Assembly: GCA_963808165.1 (NCBI GenBank) | Contig: CAWEET010000001.1 | Location: forward strand, 434,001-498,000 | Direction: 5' to 3' | Length of the DNA: 64,000 nt | Source of the DNA: Thiosocius sp963808165 | Lineage (GTDB): Bacteria > Pseudomonadota > Gammaproteobacteria > Chromatiales > Chromatiaceae | Shown here: positions 24,042 to 33,413 of the stretch, piece by piece | How positions within the stretch are numbered: the stretch's first letter is position 1 | Layout of the letters: every line of letters begins with the position of its first letter | The notes under the pieces: model-generated | Told to the model about the DNA's origin: nothing | Seen by the model: the letters and a program-made list of their open reading frames with translations, nothing else | The model's database searches: none | Translations under genes and position numbers: made by a program

Positions 24042-25043
24042 ATGACGGAGTCCGTCACCGAATTCCTGAAGCCACGTATTGTCAATGTGCAGACCATCAG
24101 CCCGCGCCACGCCAAGGTGTCGCTGGAACCGCTTGAGCGCGGCTTTGGTCATACGCTGGGCAATGCGCTGCGCCGTATCCTGCTGTCTTCGATGCCGGGT
24201 TGCGCGGTAGTAGAGGCCGAGATCGAGAACGTGCTGCACGAGTACAGCGCGATCGAGGGTGTCCAGGAGGACGTCCTGGAGATCCTGCTGAACCTTAAAG
24301 AGCTCTCGGTCACCATGGACGACCGCGACGAGGCGATCGTCAGCCTGAACGCGAAGGGGCCCGGCATCGTCACAGCGGCCGACATCCAGCTCTCGCATGG
24401 CATGGAGATTAGCAATCCGGACCTGGTCATCGCGCGCCTCACCGACAAGGGTGAACTGAGCATGACGATGAAGGTGCGCCGTGGACGCGGCTACGAGCCG
24501 GCGGCCAACCGCGAGGGTGCGGCTGGCGACGATCGTCCGATCGGCCATCTGCAGTTGGACGCGACTTTCAGCCCGGTTCGTCGCGTTGCCTACGCGGTGG
24601 AAGCGGCCCGTGTCGAACAGCGCACCAACCTGGATCGTCTCGTAATCGACATCGAGACCGACGCGACGATCGATCCGGAAGACGCGATCCGGCGCTCGGC
24701 AACGATCCTGCAGGACCAGCTCTCGGCGTTCGTGAAGCTGGACGAGACCGCACCTGCGCCGGGCGAGACCGAGCGCGCCGAGCCGTCGGTCGATCCGATC
24801 CTGCTGCGTCCGGTCGACGACCTCGAACTGACCGTGCGTTCGGCGAACTGCCTCAAGGCTGAGAACATCTTCCTGATCGGCGATTTGATTCAGCGCACTG
24901 AAGTCGAACTGCTGAAGACGCCGAACCTGGGCAAGAAGTCGCTGACCGAGATCAAGGACGTGCTGGCCACCCGTGGCCTGTCTCTGGGCATGCGCCTCGA
25001 GAACTGGCCGCCGGAAAATCTCGAAGAACTGATGGCACGCTGA
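24042..25043 (+). CDS. rpoA: RNA polymerase alpha subunit
   Basis: The alpha subunit (333 aa) dimerises through its N-terminal domain (GHTLGNALRRILLSSMPG, residues about 33-50) to start polymerase assembly; the C-terminal domain binds UP elements and activators. The key DNA-binding region VRSANCLKAENI contains the arginine equivalent to E. coli R265, and the rest of the CTD (NLGKKSLTEIKDVL) is almost identical to E. coli. Start MTESVTEFLKPRIV chosen over a longer frame that overlaps rpsD. Confidence 0.98.
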   Translation: MTESVTEFLKPRIVNVQTISPRHAKVSLEPLERGFGHTLGNALRRILLSSMPGCAVVEAEIENVLHEYSAIEGVQEDVLEILLNLKELSVTMDDRDEAIVSLNAKGPGIVTAADIQLSHGMEISNPDLVIARLTDKGELSMTMKVRRGRGYEPAANREGAAGDDRPIGHLQLDATFSPVRRVAYAVEAARVEQRTNLDRLVIDIETDATIDPEDAIRRSATILQDQLSAFVKLDETAPAPGETERAEPSVDPILLRPVDDLELTVRSANCLKAENIFLIGDLIQRTEVELLKTPNLGKKSLTEIKDVLATRGLSLGMRLENWPPENLEELMAR

Positions 25044-25082
25044 GAAGCGTTTGATTAAACCGTTTACTTAGGAAGTCGATCC

Positions 25083-25481
25083 ATGCGTCACCGCAAAGCC
25101 GGACGGCAACTCAACCGTAACAGCTCGCATCGCAAGGCCATGTTCCGCAACATGGCAACCTCGCTGATCGAGCATGAACTGATCAAGACCACCTTGCCCA
25201 AGGCCAAGGAACTGCGCCGCGTCGCCGAGCCGCTGATCACCATGGCCAAGGACGACAATGTCGCCAGGCGGCGACTCGCTTTTGCGCGTCTGCGCAGCGA
25301 CGCCGCCGTCGGCAAGCTTTTCGGGGAACTTGGGCCGCGCTACAAAGAGCGCCCGGGTGGTTATCTGCGCATCCTCAAATGTGGCCACCGCCCAGGTGAC
25401 AAGGCGCCGATGGCGTTTGTTGAACTGGTCGACCGTCCAGCCGTGGAAGCGGAGGATGTGAGTGTGGAGAGCGCCGAATAG
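25083..25481 (+). CDS. rplQ: 50S ribosomal protein L17
   Basis: L17 (132 aa) lies near the exit tunnel. MRHRKAGRQLNRNSSHRKAMFRNM is the family start. The C-terminal tail VEAEDVSVESAE is an acidic extension. Last gene of the ribosomal block; a strong terminator follows 23 bp after its stop. Confidence 0.97.
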   Translation: MRHRKAGRQLNRNSSHRKAMFRNMATSLIEHELIKTTLPKAKELRRVAEPLITMAKDDNVARRRLAFARLRSDAAVGKLFGELGPRYKERPGGYLRILKCGHRPGDKAPMAFVELVDRPAVEAEDVSVESAE

Positions 25482-25504
25482 GCGCACGGCCTCGCGAATG
25501 CCAG

Positions 25505-25531
25505 AAAACCGGGCTCGACGCCCGGTTTTTT
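25505..25531 (+). terminator. Intrinsic terminator after rplQ
   Basis: A 7-bp GC-rich stem (25508-25514 with 25520-25526) with a TCGAC loop is preceded by A residues and followed by six T residues. It closes the 25-kb transcription/translation block. Confidence 0.9.
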
Positions 25532-25608
25532 CATTCCCGCTTCAGTGTGCCGCTGTCTGGTATCCGGAACCGGCCTGCATGCTGCACCATGCAGGTTAGA
25601 ATGACGCG

Positions 25609-26340
25609 ATGGAGGCGTCGCGCCCGATATTTCTGTTTACCGATTTTGGCTGGTCGGGCCCATACGTGGGCCAGATGGTCGGCGCGGTGCAATCGATCTG
25701 CGCGTCTTGCCCCGTGACCAGTCTCATGCACGATGCGCCGGCGATGCGTCCCGACCTGGCCGCCTATCTGCTGGCGGCATGTTGCGGCGGCCTGCCTCGG
25801 GGCTCAGTCGTAGTTGCGGTGGTCGACCCGGGTGTCGGAGGTGAGCGTGCCGCGCTGATTGTCGAGACGCCGGATCTGACCTTTGTCGGGCCGGACAATG
25901 GTCTGCTTTCCCGTCTGCCCCGGATCACACATGTCCGCCGGATCGACTGGCGACCCCCGGTCATGTCCAGCAGTTTCCATGGACGCGATCTTTTTGCGCC
26001 GGTCGCGGCATATCTGGCCTGCGACAAAGGGGTCGCCACGACGCCGCTGGCGTCGCTTACCATGGTCGGATCCGACTGGCCGGAGGACACCGGACGGATC
26101 GTTTTCGTCGATGCCTACGGCAATCTGATGACCGGCTTGCGTGCGGCAAAAATCAGCGAAAAATGCACGCTGCATGTTGCTGACCAGGGGATTCCGCGCG
26201 CCGAGACCTTTTGCCATGTCGCCCCGGGGGGACTATTCTGGTACTGCAACTCACAGGGTCTGCTGGAGATCGCCGCGAACGGTACCTCGGCGGCGAATAT
26301 GCTGTCGCTGGCGCTCGGCGATGAAATATTGATAGATTAG
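25609..26340 (+). CDS. SAM hydroxide adenosyltransferase (DUF62 family)
   Basis: This 243-residue protein belongs to the DUF62 / S-adenosyl-L-methionine hydroxide adenosyltransferase family, whose members split SAM to adenosine and methionine and are related to the fluorinase. Family signatures visible are LFTDFGWSGPYVGQMVGA at the N-terminus, VVAVVDPGVGGERAAL (residues about 65-80), FVGPDNGLLS and the C-terminal NSQGLLEIAANGTSAANML. It stands alone between the rplQ terminator and an unknown gene. The start ATG at 25609 is the first with the conserved FTDFG segment close behind. Physiological role in bacteria is unsettled. Confidence 0.85.
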   Translation: MEASRPIFLFTDFGWSGPYVGQMVGAVQSICASCPVTSLMHDAPAMRPDLAAYLLAACCGGLPRGSVVVAVVDPGVGGERAALIVETPDLTFVGPDNGLLSRLPRITHVRRIDWRPPVMSSSFHGRDLFAPVAAYLACDKGVATTPLASLTMVGSDWPEDTGRIVFVDAYGNLMTGLRAAKISEKCTLHVADQGIPRAETFCHVAPGGLFWYCNSQGLLEIAANGTSAANMLSLALGDEILID

Positions 26341-26788
26341 CGGTCCGCGATGGCCTGGGCGGTTTCTGCTTCGGCCGGGACGACAGCGACTCGCGCTGTT
26401 TGCACTGAATTCTGGTCCGTTCGTATCCCGCGGTCCTGGGCCTGGTTCAGTTCGACGTTGGCCCGGATGATCCGTTATTGCGGCAGCGTCGGTGGGCGAT
26501 TGGTGAAATATCCGGCAGCATGGCCTGCGGGCCAATGGGGTCGTCGTCCCGCCAGTAGGCGCGGGGGAAGTCCACGGCCAGTAACCTGCCGGGTCACAGT
26601 TGAAACCCTGCAGGACACCGCTGCCGGTGAGACTGGAAAATTTTCTCAGTGCGGATCCCACCGCGCGTGCTTGTAGGATTGCGCTGTCGGTCGGGGTGCC
26701 GTATCGGGGCGGGAGGTCGGGAATCGCCACCCACGACCTTCTGCGAGTACATGGCAAGTCGGGTGCGCGTATCGGGGAGGAAGCTGGC
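26341..26788. other. 448-bp stretch without a recognised gene
   Basis: Both strands have open frames here, but they encode proline/arginine-rich sequence without recognisable motifs and look like frame shadows of GC-rich DNA. No promoter or terminator was clear. Confidence 0.4.
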
Positions 26789-27376
26789 ATGAAGCGAGAC
26801 CAAGGGTTTTCGCTGCTCGGACGGTTTGTCGGGGGCAAGGCGTCGGCATCCGGGGGCAATGCCGCGGGCATGGCGGGCCTGGTACAGGTGCCGGTCGAGT
26901 CCGCGCCAACCACGCTGAGCGGTTCGGCGCTGGAGCAGGCCTATCGGGATCTGCTGCTCGAGAACCAGGTGCTGGCGGAGACCAATCAGCGCCTGCACGA
27001 GCGCTTGCTGCGCCGCCAAAGCGGTGCCGAAGAGTCCCCTGCCGCCAGAGAACTGATCCAGGCTCAGCGGCATGCGCTGGCCGAGCGCAGCCGGCGGATG
27101 CGTGAACTCGAGTACGAGAACAAGCAACTCAAACGCGAACAGAAGAATCTGATCGATGAGAATCGCCAGCTCTCCGCCAGTCTTGCGCGCCAGATGCAGG
27201 ACATGCAGCCGCTGTCGAAGAACCACGAGTCAAGTCGTCGTGAACTCGAGGAAACGAAGGCCTCGTTGCGCGAAAAGACCAACCAGTTGCTGCGTCTGAC
27301 CGACAAGTACTACCAGCTCAAGGCGCGCAACAGGCCGCAGGCGCCAGCGGATTCTGCCGCGAACAGCGATCTGTAA
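26789..27376 (+). CDS. Coiled-coil protein of unknown function
   Basis: A 195-residue protein that I do not recognise. After a glycine/alanine-rich N-terminus (residues 1-45), residues about 45-180 are a long charged heptad-like region (LEQAYRDLLLENQVLAETNQR, then repeated KQLKREQKNL and RRELEETKASL types) predicted to form a coiled coil. There is no signal peptide and no membrane segment. The ATG at 26789 was chosen because GGGAGGAAG precedes it at good spacing and the upstream in-frame extension lacks coiled-coil character. It converges on uvrA with about 200 bp between. Function could be structural or in cell division, but nothing in the sequence decides this. Confidence 0.7.
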   Translation: MKRDQGFSLLGRFVGGKASASGGNAAGMAGLVQVPVESAPTTLSGSALEQAYRDLLLENQVLAETNQRLHERLLRRQSGAEESPAARELIQAQRHALAERSRRMRELEYENKQLKREQKNLIDENRQLSASLARQMQDMQPLSKNHESSRRELEETKASLREKTNQLLRLTDKYYQLKARNRPQAPADSAANSDL

Positions 27377-27577
27377 GGATTCAGCTCGATTGGCGCTGGT
27401 CGTGGCACCTGCGCTGCGGCAAATCTGACCCGCGCGATGCCGTGCTGCCTGCCTAAAGGCTCGACTGGCCCCTCCGTTCGGCAGGCCGCGCCATTACGAA
27501 CATGCCCGGGCATGCTCCACGCCCGGTGGCCCCTCGAGTCAGTGCCGTCGCCGCCGCCAGCACGGCCGCGTAGACGT

Positions 27578-30415
27578 TTAGCCCCTCGCCAGGATCGGCG
27601 CCAGGAAATGCCCGGTGTGCGAATGTGGCATCTTGGCGATCTGTTCCGGCGTGCCGCTCGCAATGATCTCTCCGCCCCCGTCACCGCCCTCAGGTCCGAG
27701 ATCGATGACCCAGTCGGCGGTCTTGATCACGTCGAGATTGTGCTCGATGACCACCACGGTATTGCCGTGGTCACGCAGCCGGTGCAGCACACCGAGCAAC
27801 TGGCGTACGTCGTGGAAGTGCAGGCCGGTGGTCGGTTCGTCCAGGATATACAGTGTGCGCCCGGTGTCGCGCTTGGACAGCTCGCGCGACAGCTTGACCC
27901 GCTGCGCCTCGCCGCCGGATAGCGTGGTCGCGTTCTGGCCCAGGGTGATGTAGCTCAGACCGACGTCCATCAGGGTTTGGAGCTTGCGCTTTATCACCGG
28001 CACCGCATCGAAGAACGCCAGCGCCTCCTCGACGGTCATGTCCAGCACCTCGTTGATGCGCCTGCCCTTGTACTGGATCTCGAGCGTCTCGCGGTTGTAG
28101 CGCTTGCCCTTACACACATCGCACTGCACATAGATATCGGGCAGGAAGTGCATCTCCACCTTGATCACCCCGTCACCCTTGCAGGCCTCGCAGCGCCCGC
28201 CTTTGACGTTGAAGCTGAAGCGCCCGGGGCTGTAGCCGCGCGAGCGCGCCTCGGGCACGCCGGCGAACAGTTCGCGGATCGGCGTGAACAGTCCGGTGTA
28301 GGTCGCCGGGTTCGAGCGCGGCGTCCGCCCGATCGGCGACTGGTCGATATCGACTACCTTGTCGAACTGCTTCAGGCCGCTGACCTTCTTGTAAGGCGCG
28401 ACCGTGTGGCTGGATCCGTTCAGTTCGTTGGCGGCCAGTGGGAACAGGGTGTCGTTGATCAGCGTCGACTTGCCGGAACCGGATACGCCGGTCACACAGG
28501 TGAACAGCCCGAATGGAATCTCCAGTTTCACGCGCTTCAGATTGTTGCCGCTTGCACCCTCGATCCGGAGCAACTGCTTGCGCTCGACCGGGTGGCGCTG
28601 CGCTGGAACGGCGATGCGCTCGCGGCCGGCGAGGAAGTCGCCGGTGATCGAGCCTGTCTCCGCGCAGATATCCTCGACGCCGCCCTGCGCAATTACTCGG
28701 CCGCCGTGCACGCCGGCGCCCGGGCCGATGTCGACGACGTGGTCTGCGCTACGGATCGCGTCCTCGTCGTGTTCGACCACGATCACCGTGTTGCCCAGGT
28801 CGCGCAGGTAGGTCAGCGTCTTGAGCAGGCGTTCGTTGTCGCGCTGGTGCAGTCCGATCGAGGGCTCGTCGAGCACATACATCACCCCGACCAGGCCGGC
28901 ACCGATCTGGCTGGCCAGGCGGATGCGTTGCGCCTCGCCGCCGGACAGGGTCTCGGCACTGCGGTCCAGGGTCAGGTAATTCAGGCCGACGTTCACCAGG
29001 AATCGCAGGCGATCATTGATTTCCTTGACTATCTTTGCAGCGATCTTGCCCTGCTTGCCCGGTAGCTCGAGCTGTTCGAAGAAGGCCAGGCTGTGCTCTA
29101 CCGCCAAGGCGGTGATCTCGGGCAGGTTGTGGTCGCTGACGAAGACGTTACGCGCCCCCTCGTTGAGGCGCGTGCCCTGGCAGTCCGGGCAAGGATGGGA
29201 CGAGATGTAGCGGGCCAGTTCCTCGCGCACCGCGTTCGATTCGGTCTCGCGGTAGCGCCGCTTCATGTTGTTGATGATGCCCTCGAACGGATGGCTCTTC
29301 TTTACCGCGCGGCCTCGCTCGTTGAAGTAGCTGAACTCGATGGGCTCCATGTCGCTGCCCCTGAGCACCACCTCGCGTACCTCCGCGGGCAGATCCTGCC
29401 AGGCCACTTCGGGGTCGAACCCGAAGTGCTTCGCCAGCGACCGGATCATCTGATAGTAGTAGGCATTGCGCCGGTCCCAGCCACGTACCGCGCCGCCGGC
29501 CAGCGAGAGCTCGGGGTTGGCCACCACCTTGGACGGGTCGAAGAACTGCTCGACGCCGAGGCCGTCACAGCTCGGACAGGCGCCGACCGGGTTGTTGAAC
29601 GAAAACAGCCGCGGTTCCAGGGCCTCTATGCTGTAGCCGCAGACCGGGCAGGCAAAATTGGCCGAGAACACCAGGTCTGCTTGCGGCTGCTCCGGATCGG
29701 GGTCCATCCAGGCGACGCGCGCCACGCCCTCGGCCAGATTGAGCGCGGTCTCGAAAGACTCGGCCAGGCGCAGGCGAACGTCCTCGCGGACCTTGAAGCG
29801 GTCGACGACCACCTCGATGGTGTGCTTCTTGTGCAGCTCCAGGTCGGGTGGGTCGTCGAGCTCGCAGATCTCTCCGTCGACGCGGGCACGGATGAACCCC
29901 TGCGCATGCAGCTCCGCCAGCAGCTTGTGGTATTCGCCCTTGCGCTCCGAGATCACCGGGGCCAGCAGCAGCATTCGGCTGCCCTCGGGCAGCGCCAGCA
30001 CCTGGTCGACCATCTGGCTGACGGTCTGCGCCTCCAGGTGCTCGCCATGGGTCGGGCAGAGCGGCGTGCCGGCGCGCGCGAACAGCAGGCGCAGATAGTC
30101 GTAGATCTCGGTGATGGTGCCGACCGTGGAGCGGGGATTGTGGCTGGTGGTCTTCTGCTCGATCGAGATCGCCGGCGACAGCCCCTCGATCTGGTCCACG
30201 TCCGGCTTTTCCATCATCGACAGGAACTGCCGTGCGTAGGCGGACAGTGACTCGACGTAGCGCCGTTGGCCTTCGGCATAGATGGTGTCGAACGCCAGTG
30301 ACGATTTGCCGGAGCCGGAAAGACCGGTGATCACGATCAGCCGGTCGCGCGGCAGCTCGAGATCGATGTTCTTCAGATTGTGGGTGCGGGCGCCCCGGAT
30401 GTGAATCGTGTCCAT
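27578..30415 (-). CDS. uvrA: Excinuclease ABC subunit A
   Basis: UvrA (945 aa) is the damage-recognising ATPase of nucleotide excision repair. Both ABC halves are complete: Walker A GLSGSGKSSLAFDT near residue 31 and GVSGSGKSTLINDTL in the second half, each with an ABC signature (LSGGEAQRI and LSGGEAQRVKL). Zinc fingers CPVCGYS...CPSC and CEACKGDG...CDVCKG are present. The ATG is the only good start because an in-frame TGA lies seven codons upstream; its ribosome-binding site is weak. It is divergent from the MFS gene, the arrangement next to ssb in many gammaproteobacteria. Confidence 0.98.
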   Translation of the reverse strand: MDTIHIRGARTHNLKNIDLELPRDRLIVITGLSGSGKSSLAFDTIYAEGQRRYVESLSAYARQFLSMMEKPDVDQIEGLSPAISIEQKTTSHNPRSTVGTITEIYDYLRLLFARAGTPLCPTHGEHLEAQTVSQMVDQVLALPEGSRMLLLAPVISERKGEYHKLLAELHAQGFIRARVDGEICELDDPPDLELHKKHTIEVVVDRFKVREDVRLRLAESFETALNLAEGVARVAWMDPDPEQPQADLVFSANFACPVCGYSIEALEPRLFSFNNPVGACPSCDGLGVEQFFDPSKVVANPELSLAGGAVRGWDRRNAYYYQMIRSLAKHFGFDPEVAWQDLPAEVREVVLRGSDMEPIEFSYFNERGRAVKKSHPFEGIINNMKRRYRETESNAVREELARYISSHPCPDCQGTRLNEGARNVFVSDHNLPEITALAVEHSLAFFEQLELPGKQGKIAAKIVKEINDRLRFLVNVGLNYLTLDRSAETLSGGEAQRIRLASQIGAGLVGVMYVLDEPSIGLHQRDNERLLKTLTYLRDLGNTVIVVEHDEDAIRSADHVVDIGPGAGVHGGRVIAQGGVEDICAETGSITGDFLAGRERIAVPAQRHPVERKQLLRIEGASGNNLKRVKLEIPFGLFTCVTGVSGSGKSTLINDTLFPLAANELNGSSHTVAPYKKVSGLKQFDKVVDIDQSPIGRTPRSNPATYTGLFTPIRELFAGVPEARSRGYSPGRFSFNVKGGRCEACKGDGVIKVEMHFLPDIYVQCDVCKGKRYNRETLEIQYKGRRINEVLDMTVEEALAFFDAVPVIKRKLQTLMDVGLSYITLGQNATTLSGGEAQRVKLSRELSKRDTGRTLYILDEPTTGLHFHDVRQLLGVLHRLRDHGNTVVVIEHNLDVIKTADWVIDLGPEGGDGGGEIIASGTPEQIAKMPHSHTGHFLAPILARG

Positions 30416-30612
30416 GACTGCTGCTGCAACGGCTCAAACCTCCTGATTCTACGGGACCGGCGGGCATGGCGAAACGTCGAACTGGACAGCCGCTGCGAAT
30501 GGCGGCGCTGCCGCGCGGCGGCGAACCGCGACGGGACGTCGCGCCTGGATTCCGGTTAACATACCAAAATATTTTTTCGGGCTCCGCGGTGCAGCAGACC
30601 AAGACCATCAAA

Positions 30613-31971
30613 ATGAGCGCCGGCGAACGGCGGGCCACTCTGGGCCTGGCCGGGGTGTACGGCGTTCGCATGCTCGGTCTGTTCCTGATCCTGCCGGTGT
30701 TCGCGCTGTTTGCCGAGGGTCTGCCCGGCGCGACACCCTTCCTCACCGGGCTGGCGGTCGGTATATACGGCCTGACCCAGGCAATGCTGCAGATCCCGTT
30801 CGGGCTGCTGTCCGACCGCATCGGGCGCAAACCCGTGATCTTCGCCGGGCTGCTGCTGTTCGCGCTGGGCAGCGCGATCGCCGGGGCGGCAGACGACGTC
30901 TGGCTGGTGATCCTGGGCCGAGCGATTCAGGGCAGCGGTGCCGTCTCGGCCGCGGTGATGGCGCTGGCCGCCGATCTCACGCGTGAAGAGAATCGCACCA
31001 AGGCGATGGCGACCATAGGCATGACGATTGGCGCCTCGTTCATGCTGGCGCTCTTGGCCGGCCCGGTGCTCGGTGAACTGATCGGTGTCAGCGGTATATT
31101 CTGGTTGACCGCGGTGCTGGCGCTGCTTGCAATTGCGCTCGTCGCGCTGGTGGTGCCGACCCCGACGCACAGTGTTACCCACCGCGACGCCGAGGCTGTC
31201 CCCGCGATGTTTCGCCGGGTGTTCAGCTCAACGGATCTGCTGCGTCTCGACCTGGGCATCTTTTCGTTGCACCTGATCCTGACGGCGTTGTTTTTGTCCA
31301 TTCCGCTGGTGCTGCGTGACCTGGGGCTGGCCCCGGTGCAGCATGCGACCCTCTACCTGCCGGTAATGCTGGTCTCGGTGGCAGCGATGGTGCCCTTTAT
31401 CATAATTGCCGAGCGGTCCGGCAAGATGAAACAGGTGTTGCTCGGCGCGGTCGCTGCCCTGGCGCTGAGTCAGTTTGCGTTTGGCCTTTTCGCCAACGAT
31501 TTTTGGGGCTTTGTCGCGGCGTTGACCGTCTTTTTCACTGCCATCAATCTGTTGGAGGCGATGTTGCCTTCACTGGTCTCCAAGGTGGCGCCGGTCGATG
31601 CAAAGGGCACCGCGATGGGGGTCTATTCCACCTCGCAGTTCACCGGTGCCTTTTGTGGCGGAATGCTCGGCGGCTGGGTACATCAGCAGTTTGGCCTCAC
31701 CGCGGTGTTCGAAGCCGGTGCATTGGTCGCGTTGCTATGGCTGCTGGTCGCCAGCGGCATGCGCCGGCCCGGGCGCTATTTCAGCCGTCTGGTCAGTCTG
31801 GACACGGTCGCGGTTGGCGGTGATCCGAGCGAACTGCTTGATCGCCTGCGAAGTGTCCCGGGCGTTGTCGAGGCCGTGGTGGTGGCCGACGAGGGTGTCG
31901 CCTACTTGAAGATCGACCGCGACCGGCTCGACCCCATGGCGCTGGATGAAATCGTCGCCCGGCCGGCGTAG
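30613..31971 (+). CDS. YajR-like MFS transporter with C-terminal cytosolic domain
   Basis: An inner-membrane major facilitator protein with about 12 hydrophobic segments from LAGVYGVRMLGLFLILPVFALF to LVALLWLLVASGM. The MFS signature between helices 2 and 3 is LLSDRIGRKPVI. The last 70 residues (TVAVGGDPSELLDRLRSVPGV and following) form a small ferredoxin-like domain as in YajR. The ATG at 30613 gives MSAGERRATLGLAGVY, like the family start; a GTG at 30589 is an alternative and upstream ATGs give an atypical basic extension. Substrate unknown. In relatives this gene sits between uvrA and ssb; here two extra genes separate it from ssb. Confidence 0.85.
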   Translation: MSAGERRATLGLAGVYGVRMLGLFLILPVFALFAEGLPGATPFLTGLAVGIYGLTQAMLQIPFGLLSDRIGRKPVIFAGLLLFALGSAIAGAADDVWLVILGRAIQGSGAVSAAVMALAADLTREENRTKAMATIGMTIGASFMLALLAGPVLGELIGVSGIFWLTAVLALLAIALVALVVPTPTHSVTHRDAEAVPAMFRRVFSSTDLLRLDLGIFSLHLILTALFLSIPLVLRDLGLAPVQHATLYLPVMLVSVAAMVPFIIIAERSGKMKQVLLGAVAALALSQFAFGLFANDFWGFVAALTVFFTAINLLEAMLPSLVSKVAPVDAKGTAMGVYSTSQFTGAFCGGMLGGWVHQQFGLTAVFEAGALVALLWLLVASGMRRPGRYFSRLVSLDTVAVGGDPSELLDRLRSVPGVVEAVVVADEGVAYLKIDRDRLDPMALDEIVARPA

Positions 31972-32323
31972 CCTGCCGGGCACCTGATGTGGCGGTACAG
32001 CCGTTCGCGCTTCTTGGCTTGGTCTGCTCGCCTCGCGACGCCGGCGTGTAGGGAAAACCCGGCTACCCTGCCAGCCCCATGTCGCTGCGATATCTCCTGC
32101 TCCTCTGGCCGAGCCGGCATGTTGCCCAGTGATTCGCTGTGGTATATCTCTTCGATATGCTGATCAGCTTCCTGTCACCGCGATTCGGCTATGCCATCTT
32201 CTTTTTGCGAAGAGCCACCGCTTACTGTATCCCGACCGGTGATTCGAGCGGGGTGACAGCGGGGCTGATCCGGGAACCCGCCCAGGCGACATTGCACTAC
32301 AACGACTGCACAGGTGACACAAG
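31972..32323. other. 352-bp intergenic region before hyi
   Basis: No gene was supported on either strand. The region presumably carries the promoter of the isomerase gene, but no pair of sigma70 boxes with good spacing stood out. Confidence 0.4.
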
Positions 32324-33103
32324 ATGCCAAAGTTCGCTGCAAATCTGTCCATGTTGTTTAACGAACTGGACTTTCTCGAGCGTTTCGAGGCCGCCGCCAA
32401 GACCGGATTCAAAGCCGTCGAGTACCTTTTCCCCTACGATTTCGACAAACAGGAACTGGCCGACAGGCTGCAGGCCAACGGCTTGAAGCAGGTTCTGCAT
32501 AATCTGCCGGCCGGCGACTGGGCGGCCGGGGAGCGCGGCAACGCCTGCATGCCGAACCGGGTTGGCGAATTCCAGGACGGAGTCGGCCAGGCGATCGAGT
32601 ATGCCACTGCGCTCGGCTGCACACAGGTCAACTGCCTGGCCGGCAAACTGCCCAAGGACGTCGATCGTGCGCTCGCTGAGCAGACCCTGATCGGCAACCT
32701 TGCCTTTGCCGCCACGGAACTGTCCGCGGCAGGCATCAAGCTGCTGCTCGAACCGATCAACTCCTTCGACATTCCGGGCTTTCTGGTGAACACGTCGGGC
32801 CAGGCGCTGGCGATTATAGACGCGGTGGGATCGGACAATCTCTTCCTGCAATATGACATCTATCACATGCAGCGCATGGAAGGGGAACTGGCGAAGACCA
32901 TCGAGACTAACCTGTCGCGCATCCCGCACATGCAGTTGGCCGACAACCCCGGGCGTCATGAGCCGGGCAGCGGCGAGATCAACTACCGTTTCCTGTTCGA
33001 TTTCATCGACGACATCGGCTACGACGGCTGGATTGGATGCGAATACATACCGGCCGATGGCACCGAAGCCGGACTTGGCTGGATGGCCCCCTACACGGTG
33101 TGA
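32324..33103 (+). CDS. hyi: Hydroxypyruvate isomerase-like TIM-barrel protein
   Basis: A 259-residue AP-endonuclease-2-type TIM-barrel sugar isomerase. It matches the hydroxypyruvate isomerase family, which interconverts hydroxypyruvate and tartronate semialdehyde in glyoxylate metabolism. Signatures are MPKFAANLSMLFNELDFLERF at the N-terminus, the metal-ligand glutamate in LLLEPINSFDIPGF, QYDIYHMQRMEG, and HMQLADNPGRHEPGSGEINY with the second glutamate and histidine ligands. GGTGACACAAG precedes the ATG. No gcl or glxR neighbour is present, so the pathway context is missing from this window and a related specificity is possible. Confidence 0.85.
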   Translation: MPKFAANLSMLFNELDFLERFEAAAKTGFKAVEYLFPYDFDKQELADRLQANGLKQVLHNLPAGDWAAGERGNACMPNRVGEFQDGVGQAIEYATALGCTQVNCLAGKLPKDVDRALAEQTLIGNLAFAATELSAAGIKLLLEPINSFDIPGFLVNTSGQALAIIDAVGSDNLFLQYDIYHMQRMEGELAKTIETNLSRIPHMQLADNPGRHEPGSGEINYRFLFDFIDDIGYDGWIGCEYIPADGTEAGLGWMAPYTV

Positions 33104-33413
33104 TACCGGGCATGAGGTCACGTCCTTCGACGTGGTCGGCATTCCGGCGGATCTGAAGCAAAAAAGTGTGGCAGTCGCCGAGTCTTCGGAATCGGTCGAA
33201 CGGACGCTGTTCTGGTCGAGCGTGCGTAGCTGTCAATGTCCGCAAAGGAGACTTGGCGCCGCCGGGTTTCGATCTGATTTTCTGGACGGTTGAGTCAAGG
33301 GTGCCGGAAGCCGGGGCCGATGGGCATCTGTGGCAGCCTCGTCGCCTTCCACCGAGACGCGTCCTCACTCAACCGCGCAGTCGCGTTCCGGGACTGGCGA
33401 ACGGGCGTGAGGG
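33104..33413. other. 310-bp intergenic region between convergent genes
   Basis: Lies between the 3' ends of hyi and the antiporter gene. No gene or clear terminator recognised. Confidence 0.35.

Noticed and set aside
26251..26913. 220-codon minus-strand ORF after the SAM hydrolase gene
   Set aside because: Overlaps both neighbours antisense and has proline/arginine-biased shadow composition.
27977..30250. Long plus-strand frames (362 and 385 codons) opposite uvrA
   Set aside because: Antisense shadows of uvrA codon bias; composition is histidine/valine/arginine rich without motifs.
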